13,386 bases of DNA. Origin: JAAYAN01 sp964437215. GTDB taxonomy: Bacteria > Bacteroidota > Ignavibacteria > Ignavibacteriales > Melioribacteraceae. The translations under genes and the position numbers were made by a program. Positions 7,584 through 13,386 of this stretch are shown piece by piece; the first letter of the stretch is position 1; each line of letters begins with the position of its first letter. The notes beneath the pieces were generated by a model. It saw only the letters and a list, made by a program, of their open reading frames with translations, had not been told where the DNA came from and did no database searches. The DNA lies in the NCBI GenBank assembly GCA_964437215.1, contig CAYTFZ010000073.1, positions 1-13,386 on the forward strand, in the 5' to 3' direction.

Positions 7584-9224
7584 TCACCTGACTTCCCACT
7601 CCCAGCATCGCTGCACCGAACCCAGAGAATTAACTTCGGCATTTTTAATTTTGGAGCTGTAAACTGAAAAATTATCAATCCAGAATAAAAAAGTAACAGG
7701 CTGGTTTTCTCTGATTAAATCCTGAATTTTATTATAAATGCGTTTAAGTTCAGCCGGGTCGTTTGTCTGCGAAGTTTTATCCAGTAACTGGTCGATTTCT
7801 TTATTCATAAAACCAGAAGTGTTTGTTTGATATTTTTTTAAGTCCGAATACCAGTACGGTTTTATGTGCAGAGGAATAGGGACCTGCCAGCCCGAAATAA
7901 AAGCATCCATCTGCCGCGAATACATCTTTTCCAGAAAAATTCCGCGTTCCAAAGGTTCAAGATTAACATTTATGCCGATTTTCTTTAAATCCGATTTAAC
8001 GATATTTGCAGTATATTCCCGAAGGGGCTTTCCGGTTACAAAATTTAATGTGAACGAAAACTCTTGTCCGTTTTTGTCAAGTATTCCGTTTTTGTCGCTG
8101 TCGTGCCATCCGGCATTTTTTAAAATTGCCAAAGCCTTTTTGGGATCATAAGAAAAATCATTGCTCTTGCTGTAATAATCTTTAAATATCGGGGAAACAG
8201 GTTCATTTGCAACGCTTCCTCTGCCGAGCAAAAATTCGTCGAGAATCATCTTTCTGTTTATTGCGTAAGTGAGAGCTTTTCTTATTTCTTTGCCGCCGAA
8301 ATATTTATTGGGTTTAACTGAATTTTTTAAAAAAGCTTCTGGATTAATATTATTCCAGCAGATAAAGTCGATATAACGTCCTTGCATTGCCGAAATGTTT
8401 AAATCTTTGCGGTTTTCGAATTCGTAAATATCTTCTGTATTAATTTCGGGAAGCACGTCAATCTCGCCGGTTAAAAGCTGATTTTTCCGCGTAAAATATT
8501 CCGGAATCACTTTTAATATTATACGCGAAGGAGATAAATCGTTTTCAAGAAAGTGGCCTTTTCGCTTTTCGAGCAGAATATATTGATTTCTTTCCCATTT
8601 TTTTAATTTGTAAGGACCGGTGCCGCAGCTTTTAAAAATTGCATCCGAAACAGAAATAAGCGAATCGGGGATTCCTTCGAAAATATGTTTTGCAATAATA
8701 GGCAAATCAGTTTCAAGCAGCGAGGGATTCGAGTTCTTCAAAAACTTAAATTTAATTTTTTGCGGTGAAATAATTTCGAAAGTATTTTTTATATCTATCT
8801 GTCCGTTTTCGAGCGTATGAAATTTATCGAACATTCCGAAAAAAGAACTTTGAACAACCGGATTAGAATAAACCGAATAAGTAAAAACAATATCTTCAGG
8901 CGAAAAAGCTTTGCCGTCGCTCCATTTTATATCACTGCGCAAAGTAAAAACAACTTCGTCACGACTGTCATTCCATTTCCAATCTTTTGCAAGAAGCGGG
9001 TAATCAGTCAGTCCGCCTTTAGTGCTATCCCATTTATGCCCGACAAGACCAAGATTTGTATGCTCAAATAAAATTGATTCGCTTACGCCGAAAGAAAAAA
9101 CCGGCGATGCCGATTGAATATCGGAAGAAATGCCAATCGAAACCAGCCGCATATCTTTCCCGTCTCTTCCGCACGAAGAGAAAAATATAAGCAGCAAAAC
9201 AAAAGCAAAATTCCTTTTAATCAT
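7584..9224 (-). CDS. Family 5 solute-binding lipoprotein of the peptide/nickel importer
   Basis: A 546-residue extracytoplasmic solute-binding protein (SBP_bac_5 type). The N-terminus MIKRNFAFVLLLIFFSSC is a lipoprotein signal with the acylated Cys at 18. Family features include the WSDGKAFSPEDIVFTY segment, GTGPYKLKKWERNQ, EIRKALTYAINRK and the late ANIVKSDLKKIGINVNLEP region. A DSDKNGILDKNG loop after AGW looks like the calcium-type loop common in this family. The frame continues upstream to a TTG at 9257, but the ATG at 9224 places the signal peptide correctly and is preferred. The ligand cannot be read from sequence: peptides are the commonest, but nickel or sugars are also known in the family. 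It is the first gene of the five-gene minus-strand operon, 120 bp from the divergent ATPase gene. Confidence 0.94.
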   Translation of the reverse strand: MIKRNFAFVLLLIFFSSCGRDGKDMRLVSIGISSDIQSASPVFSFGVSESILFEHTNLGLVGHKWDSTKGGLTDYPLLAKDWKWNDSRDEVVFTLRSDIKWSDGKAFSPEDIVFTYSVYSNPVVQSSFFGMFDKFHTLENGQIDIKNTFEIISPQKIKFKFLKNSNPSLLETDLPIIAKHIFEGIPDSLISVSDAIFKSCGTGPYKLKKWERNQYILLEKRKGHFLENDLSPSRIILKVIPEYFTRKNQLLTGEIDVLPEINTEDIYEFENRKDLNISAMQGRYIDFICWNNINPEAFLKNSVKPNKYFGGKEIRKALTYAINRKMILDEFLLGRGSVANEPVSPIFKDYYSKSNDFSYDPKKALAILKNAGWHDSDKNGILDKNGQEFSFTLNFVTGKPLREYTANIVKSDLKKIGINVNLEPLERGIFLEKMYSRQMDAFISGWQVPIPLHIKPYWYSDLKKYQTNTSGFMNKEIDQLLDKTSQTNDPAELKRIYNKIQDLIRENQPVTFLFWIDNFSVYSSKIKNAEVNSLGSVQRCWEWEVR

Positions 9225-9344
9225 TTTTACAAAGGTTTTGTGACAGCAAATGATCAAATAAATTTCAAAATTCAGTCTGTAAATTATTAAACTTTATTTG
9301 ATCTTGTTTTTATCAAAAAATAAATAATTTTTTTAACTTTTGAT
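9225..9344. promoter_or_regulatory. Divergent promoter region between importer halves
   Basis: This 120-bp AT-rich gap must hold the promoters of both the binding-protein operon (minus) and the ATPase operon (plus). I see no convincing -35/-10 pair and no sigma-54 GG-N10-GC element. The sequence TTTATTTG occurs once on each strand, at 9293-9300 (plus) and 9262-9255 (minus), as part of an inverted repeat. It resembles the TAnnTTTG -7 box of Bacteroidota with one mismatch, but no TTG-type -33 box is evident at the right distance. Ribosome sites for both flanking genes are weak. Confidence 0.55.
9252..9303. repeat. 11-bp perfect inverted repeat in the divergent promoter
   Basis: GATCAAATAAA at 9252-9262 is the exact reverse complement of TTTATTTGATC at 9293-9303, separated by 30 bp and centred in the gap between the divergent genes. 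It could be a regulator binding pair, or two copies of the same promoter element facing outward. The spacing is long for a single hairpin. Confidence 0.8.
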
Positions 9345-9345
9345 A
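9311..9345. repeat. 8-bp inverted repeat ending on the ATPase start codon
   Basis: TATCAAAA at 9311-9318 pairs with TTTTGATA at 9338-9345, and the last A is the first base of the ATPase ATG. The loop is 19 bases of A/T. In RNA it could partly hide the start; in DNA it could be an operator. The ATCAAA core resembles the left arm of the larger repeat nearby. Chance is possible in such AT-rich sequence. Confidence 0.5.
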
Positions 9346-10064
9346 TGAATAAAAATAAAATAATGTTAAAAGAACTTTCGGTTGCTAATATACAAAAAGG
9401 ACAGCCATATATTATTTTAAAAAATATTTCTTGTAACTTTAATTCAGGAAAAGTTTATACGATTCTTGGTAAAAACGGAAGCGGAAAATCAACATTGCTG
9501 AAAAGTGTTTTAAAACTTCTTCCGCCGATAGATTTTAAAGTAGAAGGCGAGATCGAAATTAATGGAAAGAATGTTTATCAGATGTCCGAAACAGACTTGG
9601 AAAATTTCCGGAAAGGAATAATTAAATATGTCCCTCAGGATGCGCAGACTGCATTCGATCCGTTAAAGAAAACAAAATATTATTTCGAAAAAATATATAA
9701 GATTAATAGCGGTACTGCAGAAATGCTAGATTATTTTTTGCTTCCTCCGAAAGATGTTTTATTTAGGCTGCATCCACATCAGCTTAGCGGAGGGATGTGC
9801 CAGCGTTTATTAATTTCGTTATCTTTTTTATCCCGTCCGGAAATTATTTTTTTTGACGAACCTACTTCCGCGCTTGATACGCCTGTTTCGAACTTGCTTT
9901 GCAGAAAAATAAAAGAATTTGCAAAGGAGGATAAAATTGCCGTGATTGTTACTCAGGACGAAAATTTCGCAAAAAATGTTTCCGACGAAATTGCAGTTCT
10001 TTCGTCCGGGAAAATTTCGGAATTCCAAGCTGCCGGGAATTTTTTTAATCAGGAAAGAATATGA
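9345..10064 (+). CDS. Peptide/nickel-type ABC transporter ATPase, DppD/NikD-like, variant H-loop
   Basis: A 239-residue cytoplasmic nucleotide-binding subunit. It has Walker A GKNGSGKST (42-50), a Q-loop in YVPQDAQTAFDP (Gln98), signature LSGGMCQR (147-154), Walker B IIFFDEP with Asp171-Glu172 and D-loop SALD (175-178). The LSGGM-C-QR form and the QD...DP pattern after the Q-loop are typical of the D-type Dpp/Opp/Nik ATPase. The switch histidine of the H-loop is replaced: the sequence reads IVTQDEN, with Gln204 (CAG) where VTHD is expected. It is short, lacking the C-terminal peptide-transporter extension and closer in length to NikD. The ATG at 9345 has no clear ribosome site, and ATG 9363 is an alternative. 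It overlaps the next ATPase by 4 nt. Confidence 0.93.
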   Translation: MNKNKIMLKELSVANIQKGQPYIILKNISCNFNSGKVYTILGKNGSGKSTLLKSVLKLLPPIDFKVEGEIEINGKNVYQMSETDLENFRKGIIKYVPQDAQTAFDPLKKTKYYFEKIYKINSGTAEMLDYFLLPPKDVLFRLHPHQLSGGMCQRLLISLSFLSRPEIIFFDEPTSALDTPVSNLLCRKIKEFAKEDKIAVIVTQDENFAKNVSDEIAVLSSGKISEFQAAGNFFNQERI

Positions 10065-10795
10065 ATAATATTCTTGAAGTAGAAAACTTATATTTCTCAG
10101 CAGCAACCGCAAACGGAAAAAAAGAAATTCTGAAAGGGATTGATATGCAGGTTCGGGAAAGTGAAGTTTTAGGAATTTCGGGTGAATCGGGCTGCGGAAA
10201 AACAACTCTGGCGAAATTGATTGCGGGAATATTAAAACCTGTTTCGGGTAGAATCAGTTATAATTTTCCTGCAAATAACGATTCAGTAAAAAAAGTGCAG
10301 ATACTTTTTCAGAACAGCGACGAATTGTTAAATCCGCTTTTGGATGTGAGGAAAACTTTAATGTTAAACGGCAAACCTTTAAATTACGATTTATGCGATT
10401 TAATCGGGATAAGCCAAAAAATGTTATCGCAGAGAAATTCAACTCTTTCGGGCGGCGAAAGGCAAAAAGTAGCAATAGCGCGGCTTTTATCTGTAAATCC
10501 CGAATTATTAATTCTTGACGAACCGTTTTCTTCGCAGGACCCGGATTCTGTTAAAAATCTTGTAGAATTATTGAAAAAAATAAATTCGAATTACAAAACC
10601 GCATTAATCTGTATTTCTCATCAAATAAGAATTTTTGAAAATTTTGCTCATACTATTTCAATTATGAAAAACGGAAAAATTTTAGAAACAGGAAATTCAG
10701 CGGAAATTTTAAACTCTCCCGCGGAAAATTATACGCGGTTTCTTTTGGAAGCAGAATATTACAAACTGGATAGAAAAGATTTTGATAACATTTAG
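10061..10795 (+). CDS. Peptide/nickel-type ABC transporter ATPase, DppF/NikE-like
   Basis: A 244-residue second nucleotide-binding subunit. Motifs are complete: Walker A GESGCGKTT (41-49), Q-loop ILFQNSDELLNPL (Gln84), signature LSGGERQK (129-136), Walker B LLILDEP with Asp153-Glu154, D-loop SSQD and H-loop ISHQ (His187). It lacks the C-terminal extension of OppF/DppF, as does its partner. A strong AGGAAAG precedes the ATG, which overlaps the previous stop by 4 nt (ATGA). It presumably forms a heterodimer with the upstream ATPase to drive the two permeases encoded across the divergent region, since no other transporter subunits lie nearby. Confidence 0.94.
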   Translation: MNNILEVENLYFSAATANGKKEILKGIDMQVRESEVLGISGESGCGKTTLAKLIAGILKPVSGRISYNFPANNDSVKKVQILFQNSDELLNPLLDVRKTLMLNGKPLNYDLCDLIGISQKMLSQRNSTLSGGERQKVAIARLLSVNPELLILDEPFSSQDPDSVKNLVELLKKINSNYKTALICISHQIRIFENFAHTISIMKNGKILETGNSAEILNSPAENYTRFLLEAEYYKLDRKDFDNI

Positions 10796-10807
10796 CAGCA
10801 GGAAATT

Positions 10808-11422
10808 ATGTTTGAATTTATCTCGGTAGGAATTGTATTAGGTCTGTCTGCAGGTTACAGTCCGGGTCCGCTTAATGCCCTCATCGTTTCCGAAACTTTG
10901 AAGAAAAATGTAAAAGCAGGTGTTAAAGCAGCTTTGGCGCCGGCAATTACCGATTTGCCGATAATATTAATAAGTTTCTATTTGTTATTCCAGCTTAAAA
11001 ATTATTCGGCGCTTTTAGGAATAATTGCAATTATCGGGGCAATTCTTGTAATTTTATACGGAGTAAAAGAATTAACAGTTAAAGATGTTGAGTTAAACCA
11101 AACCGAAAGCAGCAGTTCGTTAAAAAAAGCTGTACTGGTAAATTTTTTAAGTCCGCACCCATATATTTTTTGGATAAGCATTGCCGGACCGATTATTCAA
11201 AAAGCATACGGCATTTCTTTTTTACATGCTATAATATTTATAATTTCTTTTTATGTTTTTCTCGTCGGATCAAAAATGTCGATTGCTGTAATTTCGCAGA
11301 AATCGAAGAAATTCTTAAAAGGAAACGGATATAAAAATGTAATAAAAATACTTGGCGCAGTTTTAATAATTCTTGGTCTCTTACTTTTAAGGGACGGACT
11401 TACCCGTTTGCAGATAATATAA
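10808..11422 (+). CDS. LysE/RhtB-family amino acid exporter
   Basis: A 204-residue membrane protein, the normal LysE-family length, with about six hydrophobic segments. The N-terminal LSAGYSPGPLNALIVSETLKK contains the family hallmark SPGP-N (Ser18-Pro21). The second half begins with KKAVLVNFLSPHPYIFWISIAGP, matching the family's repeated N-F-L-(N/S)-P-(K/H) element. Members export basic or neutral amino acids, and the substrate here cannot be read. It starts 12 bp after the second ATPase with AGGA upstream, so it is probably co-transcribed. Together with a peptide importer it would suit relief of amino acid excess during growth on peptides. Confidence 0.9.
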   Translation: MFEFISVGIVLGLSAGYSPGPLNALIVSETLKKNVKAGVKAALAPAITDLPIILISFYLLFQLKNYSALLGIIAIIGAILVILYGVKELTVKDVELNQTESSSSLKKAVLVNFLSPHPYIFWISIAGPIIQKAYGISFLHAIIFIISFYVFLVGSKMSIAVISQKSKKFLKGNGYKNVIKILGAVLIILGLLLLRDGLTRLQII

Positions 11423-11468
11423 ACGGATTGTTATTTCAAATTTTTCTAAAATTTATTTATTTTCTCAG

Positions 11469-11502
11469 AAATTATTAGAATCTGAATTTTTCGAAATAAT
11501 TT
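11469..11502. repeat. Intergenic inverted repeat before the ECF sigma gene
   Basis: The 140-bp gap 11423-11562 holds no gene that I can see. AAATTATT at 11469-11476 pairs with AATAATTT at 11495-11502 across an 18-bp spacer. Inside it, TCAGA (11465-11469) and TCTGA (11481-11485) could form a small stem followed by ATTTTTC, a weak terminator candidate for the exporter operon. TAATTTG at 11497-11503 loosely resembles a Bacteroidota -7 box for the sigma gene. None of these is strong. Confidence 0.35.
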
Positions 11503-11562
11503 GTTATCCAAAGCAACATTTTGTGTTTTTGTTCATCTTTATTAAAAAGAGAAAAAAATATT

Positions 11563-12093
11563 TTGGAAAAAACTTCAGCACAAATAATTGATTTTACACT
11601 GATTTACAACCAGCATAAAAAAGGCTTATACAATTTTGCCTGTAAAATGCTTTCCGATAAACTTACCGCCGAAGATTTAATCCACACAATTTTTCTCAGG
11701 TTATTTGAAAATATTGATAAACTAAAAAATCCGGAAAGCGTTGCCTTTTGGCTTTACAGGAGTTTGCGAAATGAAATTTATATGATTTACAGATCAAAAA
11801 AAATAAAAAGTGACAGATATAATGTTGAAGATGTTTACGAAATTGAAAAAATGGATTCCAAAAATATTGAATCAGAAATTGAAATGAATGATATCAAAGA
11901 AATTATTAAAGGCGAGCTTGATAAAATAGATAAAGCGCAAAGGGAAGTTTTTCTGTTAAAAGAATATGGAAAGTTTAGTTACAAGGAAATAGCGGAAATA
12001 ATGGATATTAACGAAAATCTTGTTAAAAGCAGGTTATTCAAAACAAGGCAGAAACTTATTGAAAGAATTTCAAAAATAATCGATAAGGATTAA
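11563..12093 (+). CDS. ECF-type RNA polymerase sigma factor
   Basis: Small sigma-70-family protein with region 2 (LIYNQHKKGLYNFACKML, then TAEDLIHTIFLRLFENID and FWLYRSLRNEIYMIYR) and region 4 (AQREVFLLKEYGKFSYKEIAEIMDINENLVKSRLFKTRQKL, a helix-turn-helix). Regions 1 and 3 are absent, as in ECF factors. There is no in-frame ATG before region 2. The frame opens at a TTG at 11521, but I prefer the TTG at 11563 (about 177 residues, beginning L/M-EKTSAQIIDF) because a purine-rich AAAAAGAGA lies upstream and the extra N-terminus adds nothing recognisable. It ends two bases before the putative anti-sigma gene, so they form an operon. The target promoters are unknown. Confidence 0.88.
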   Translation: MEKTSAQIIDFTLIYNQHKKGLYNFACKMLSDKLTAEDLIHTIFLRLFENIDKLKNPESVAFWLYRSLRNEIYMIYRSKKIKSDRYNVEDVYEIEKMDSKNIESEIEMNDIKEIIKGELDKIDKAQREVFLLKEYGKFSYKEIAEIMDINENLVKSRLFKTRQKLIERISKIIDKD

Positions 12094-12095
12094 TT

Positions 12096-12560
12096 ATGAA
12101 TACAGAATTTGAAAAAATTGACAAATACTTTGATGGAGAATGTTCGGAAAAGGAAGAGACAGAAATGTTTTTATTCCTGAGCAAAGAAAAATCCGCGCGT
12201 GAATATTTTAAGGCAAATTACAAGCTCAAGATAATAACTAATCAAATAGATGAAGAATTCCCGGAAAATCTTGATGAAAGAATTTTAATATCAATTAAGA
12301 ATAAAGCAATAAAAGATGAAAAATTATATACTGCTAAAAAAGACAGTCATCTTTTTTATTATGCTGCTGCGGCTGTTTTAATAATTGGATTACTTCTGGG
12401 TTATATGGAAATTAATAACTATAAAGCAAATCTGGAGGCAACAACAAGAAAAATTGAGAAGCAGGAAAAACTTATTAATCTGATTCTAAACAATTCGCTG
12501 CCCACAACAGAAATAAATACAAAATACACAAACGAAATAATTATAACATCAGAACTTTGA
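12096..12560 (+). CDS. Putative membrane anti-sigma factor
   Basis: A 154-residue protein with one clear transmembrane segment (about 86-104, LFYYAAAAVLIIGLLLGYM). Its acidic cytoplasmic N-terminus begins FEKIDKYFDGECSEKEETEMFLFLSKEKSAREYF, the usual pattern at the start of Bacteroidota-type anti-sigma proteins. There is no HxxxCxxC zinc motif and no FecR domain. The extracytoplasmic part after the membrane segment is short: a charged probable coiled coil (105-130), then a Thr/Asn-rich tail. AAGGA precedes the ATG, two bases after the sigma factor stop. The role is assigned mainly from position and topology, because sequence similarity to known families is weak by eye. Confidence 0.72.
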   Translation: MNTEFEKIDKYFDGECSEKEETEMFLFLSKEKSAREYFKANYKLKIITNQIDEEFPENLDERILISIKNKAIKDEKLYTAKKDSHLFYYAAAAVLIIGLLLGYMEINNYKANLEATTRKIEKQEKLINLILNNSLPTTEINTKYTNEIIITSEL

Positions 12561-12567
12561 GGTAAAA

Positions 12568-13311
12568 ATGAAAAAGTTATTTATTGCAGCAGTAATGTTG
12601 TTTTTATCTCTGCAAAGCTGCAGGGAAAACAAAATTGAAATAATACCGGATTACGATAATGATTATCTGACATTAGAGAAAGTAGATGAACCGGTTTCCT
12701 TGAAAAATATGGAGCAGGAACAAAAGAAGCTGTTTGTAATACTGAAAGATACTGTAAACAATGCAGATTCAAAATATAATGTGCTGTTTGAATACAGGCT
12801 GTACATTAGTGCAAATGGTAAGATTGAAAGGATTAGGATTTTGAACTCGGAGGTTAAAGAACTTGAACAAAGTATTCTGGGACAGCTTGGGGAATGGTCT
12901 TTTAATCCTGCAAAACTTAACGGTCAATCTGTTAAATTCAGATTTGATCTGAAAATTTCACCGGAATCATTAAGCGATAAAAAATTAATTTCAGATTTTT
13001 TTAATGAAAATAAATATTTTATTGCTGTGAACCAAATGCCTGAACCCATTGGAGGCATTACCGCAATTCAAAAAAATATTATATACCCGGAATCAGCAAA
13101 AAAGGAAGGTATTCAGGGCAGAGTATATGTAAAAGCATATATTGATGAACAGGGAGATGTTTCTAAGGTTGATTTAATAAAAGGTATTGGTGCAGATTGT
13201 GATGAGTCAGCAATGATGGCTGTTAAAAAAACCAAATTCAAACCCGGAATGCAAAATGGTAAACCGGTTAAAGTACAGGTTGCAGTACCAATATTATTTG
13301 AATTAAAATAA
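12568..13311 (+). CDS. Lipoprotein with C-terminal TonB domain and a second TonB-C-like half
   Basis: A 247-residue protein. MKKLFIAAVMLFLSLQSC is a lipoprotein signal with Cys18 as the acylation site. Residues about 155-247 form a TonB-C domain: YPESAKKEGIQGRVYVKAYID, then DVSKVDLIKGIG, DESAMMAVKKTKFKPGMQNGKPV and a final beta-strand. Residues about 71-131 repeat the last part of that pattern in degenerate form (YRLYISANGKIERIRIL, then LGEWSFNPAKLNGQSVKF), so two related domains are stacked. Classical TonB is anchored by an N-terminal membrane helix and has a Pro-rich linker. This protein has a lipid anchor and no such linker, so it is probably not an energy-coupling TonB. GAGG lies six bases before the ATG, seven bases after the anti-sigma stop, so it is the third gene of the sigma operon. 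Confidence 0.88.
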   Translation: MKKLFIAAVMLFLSLQSCRENKIEIIPDYDNDYLTLEKVDEPVSLKNMEQEQKKLFVILKDTVNNADSKYNVLFEYRLYISANGKIERIRILNSEVKELEQSILGQLGEWSFNPAKLNGQSVKFRFDLKISPESLSDKKLISDFFNENKYFIAVNQMPEPIGGITAIQKNIIYPESAKKEGIQGRVYVKAYIDEQGDVSKVDLIKGIGADCDESAMMAVKKTKFKPGMQNGKPVKVQVAVPILFELK

Positions 13312-13343
13312 ATAAATTAACTTTTAAATAATCATAAAAAGAA

Positions 13344-13386
13344 ATGTTTCCTATTAAAATAATCACGGTGTTAGTATTCATAACAT
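13344..13386 (+). CDS. Probable start of an exported or membrane protein (partial)
   Basis: An ATG at 13344 opens a frame that runs to the right edge (14 codons), MFPIKIITVLVFIT, with a Lys followed by a hydrophobic run as in a signal peptide or first membrane span. AAAAAGAA precedes it as a weak ribosome site. It begins 32 bases after the TonB-domain gene in the same direction, so it may be a fourth gene of that operon. The evidence is thin because so little is visible. Confidence 0.4.
   Translation, partial: MFPIKIITVLVFIT

Noticed and set aside
7583..7678. Longer form of the DppB-like permease starting inside the binding-protein gene.
   Set aside because: The extra 32 residues precede the natural first membrane span, and the ATG at 7582 has AGGTGA and abuts the upstream stop.
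9828..10205. Minus-strand open frame across the junction of the two ATPase genes.
   Set aside because: It is opposite well-defined Walker and signature motifs in both genes and has no ribosome site or recognisable product.
12568..13311. TonB energy-coupling protein for an outer-membrane receptor.
   Set aside because: It has a lipobox, no transmembrane anchor and no Pro-rich linker, and no ExbB/ExbD or receptor gene is present in the window.
13312..13343. Terminator after the TonB-domain gene (CTTTT ... AAAAAG).
   Set aside because: The possible stem is only about five A/T-rich pairs with no following T-run.

Overview
The window is AT-rich bacterial DNA, almost fully coding. Short tightly packed genes, AT-rich codons, lipoprotein signals, a TonB-C protein and an ECF sigma/anti-sigma pair suggest a Gram-negative member of the Bacteroidota/Chlorobi/Ignavibacteria (FCB) assemblage. 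This placement is inferred from style, not from a marker gene. Several genes have usable Shine-Dalgarno sequences (AGGA, GGAG, GAGG).

Layout. (1) Positions 1-300, minus strand: the N-terminal 100 codons of an exported protein that runs off the left edge into perfect 48-bp (16-residue) tandem repeats. Its upstream region (301-467) carries two 17-bp dyads and a weak sigma-54-like promoter. (2) Positions 468-9224, minus strand: five overlapping or abutting genes. In transcription order they are a family-5 solute-binding lipoprotein, a DppB-type permease, an unusually long DppC-type permease, a 1188-residue Ser/Thr kinase-ATPase-TPR protein, and a sigma-54 activator with a degenerate receiver-like N-terminus. 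(3) Positions 9225-9344: a divergent regulatory region with two perfect inverted repeats. (4) Positions 9345-11422, plus strand: two short Dpp/Opp/Nik-type ATPases and a LysE-family exporter. (5) Positions about 11563-13311, plus strand: an ECF sigma factor, a one-TM putative anti-sigma factor, and a lipoprotein ending in a TonB-C domain. A further exported protein probably begins at 13344 and leaves the window.

How the parts may work together. The binding protein, two permeases and two ATPases form a complete peptide-type (or nickel-type) ABC importer, split over two divergent units. A LysE-type exporter behind the ATPases fits export of surplus amino acids released from imported peptides. 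The most unusual feature is the kinase-ATPase-TPR protein and the sigma-54 activator, locked into the importer operon by 4-nt and 11-nt overlaps. The kinase protein has sensor/ATPase parts but no DNA-binding output. The activator has an output but no phosphorylatable Asp in its receiver-like domain. I infer that they are the two halves of one signalling pathway tied to transport. A possible local target is the repeat protein at the left edge.
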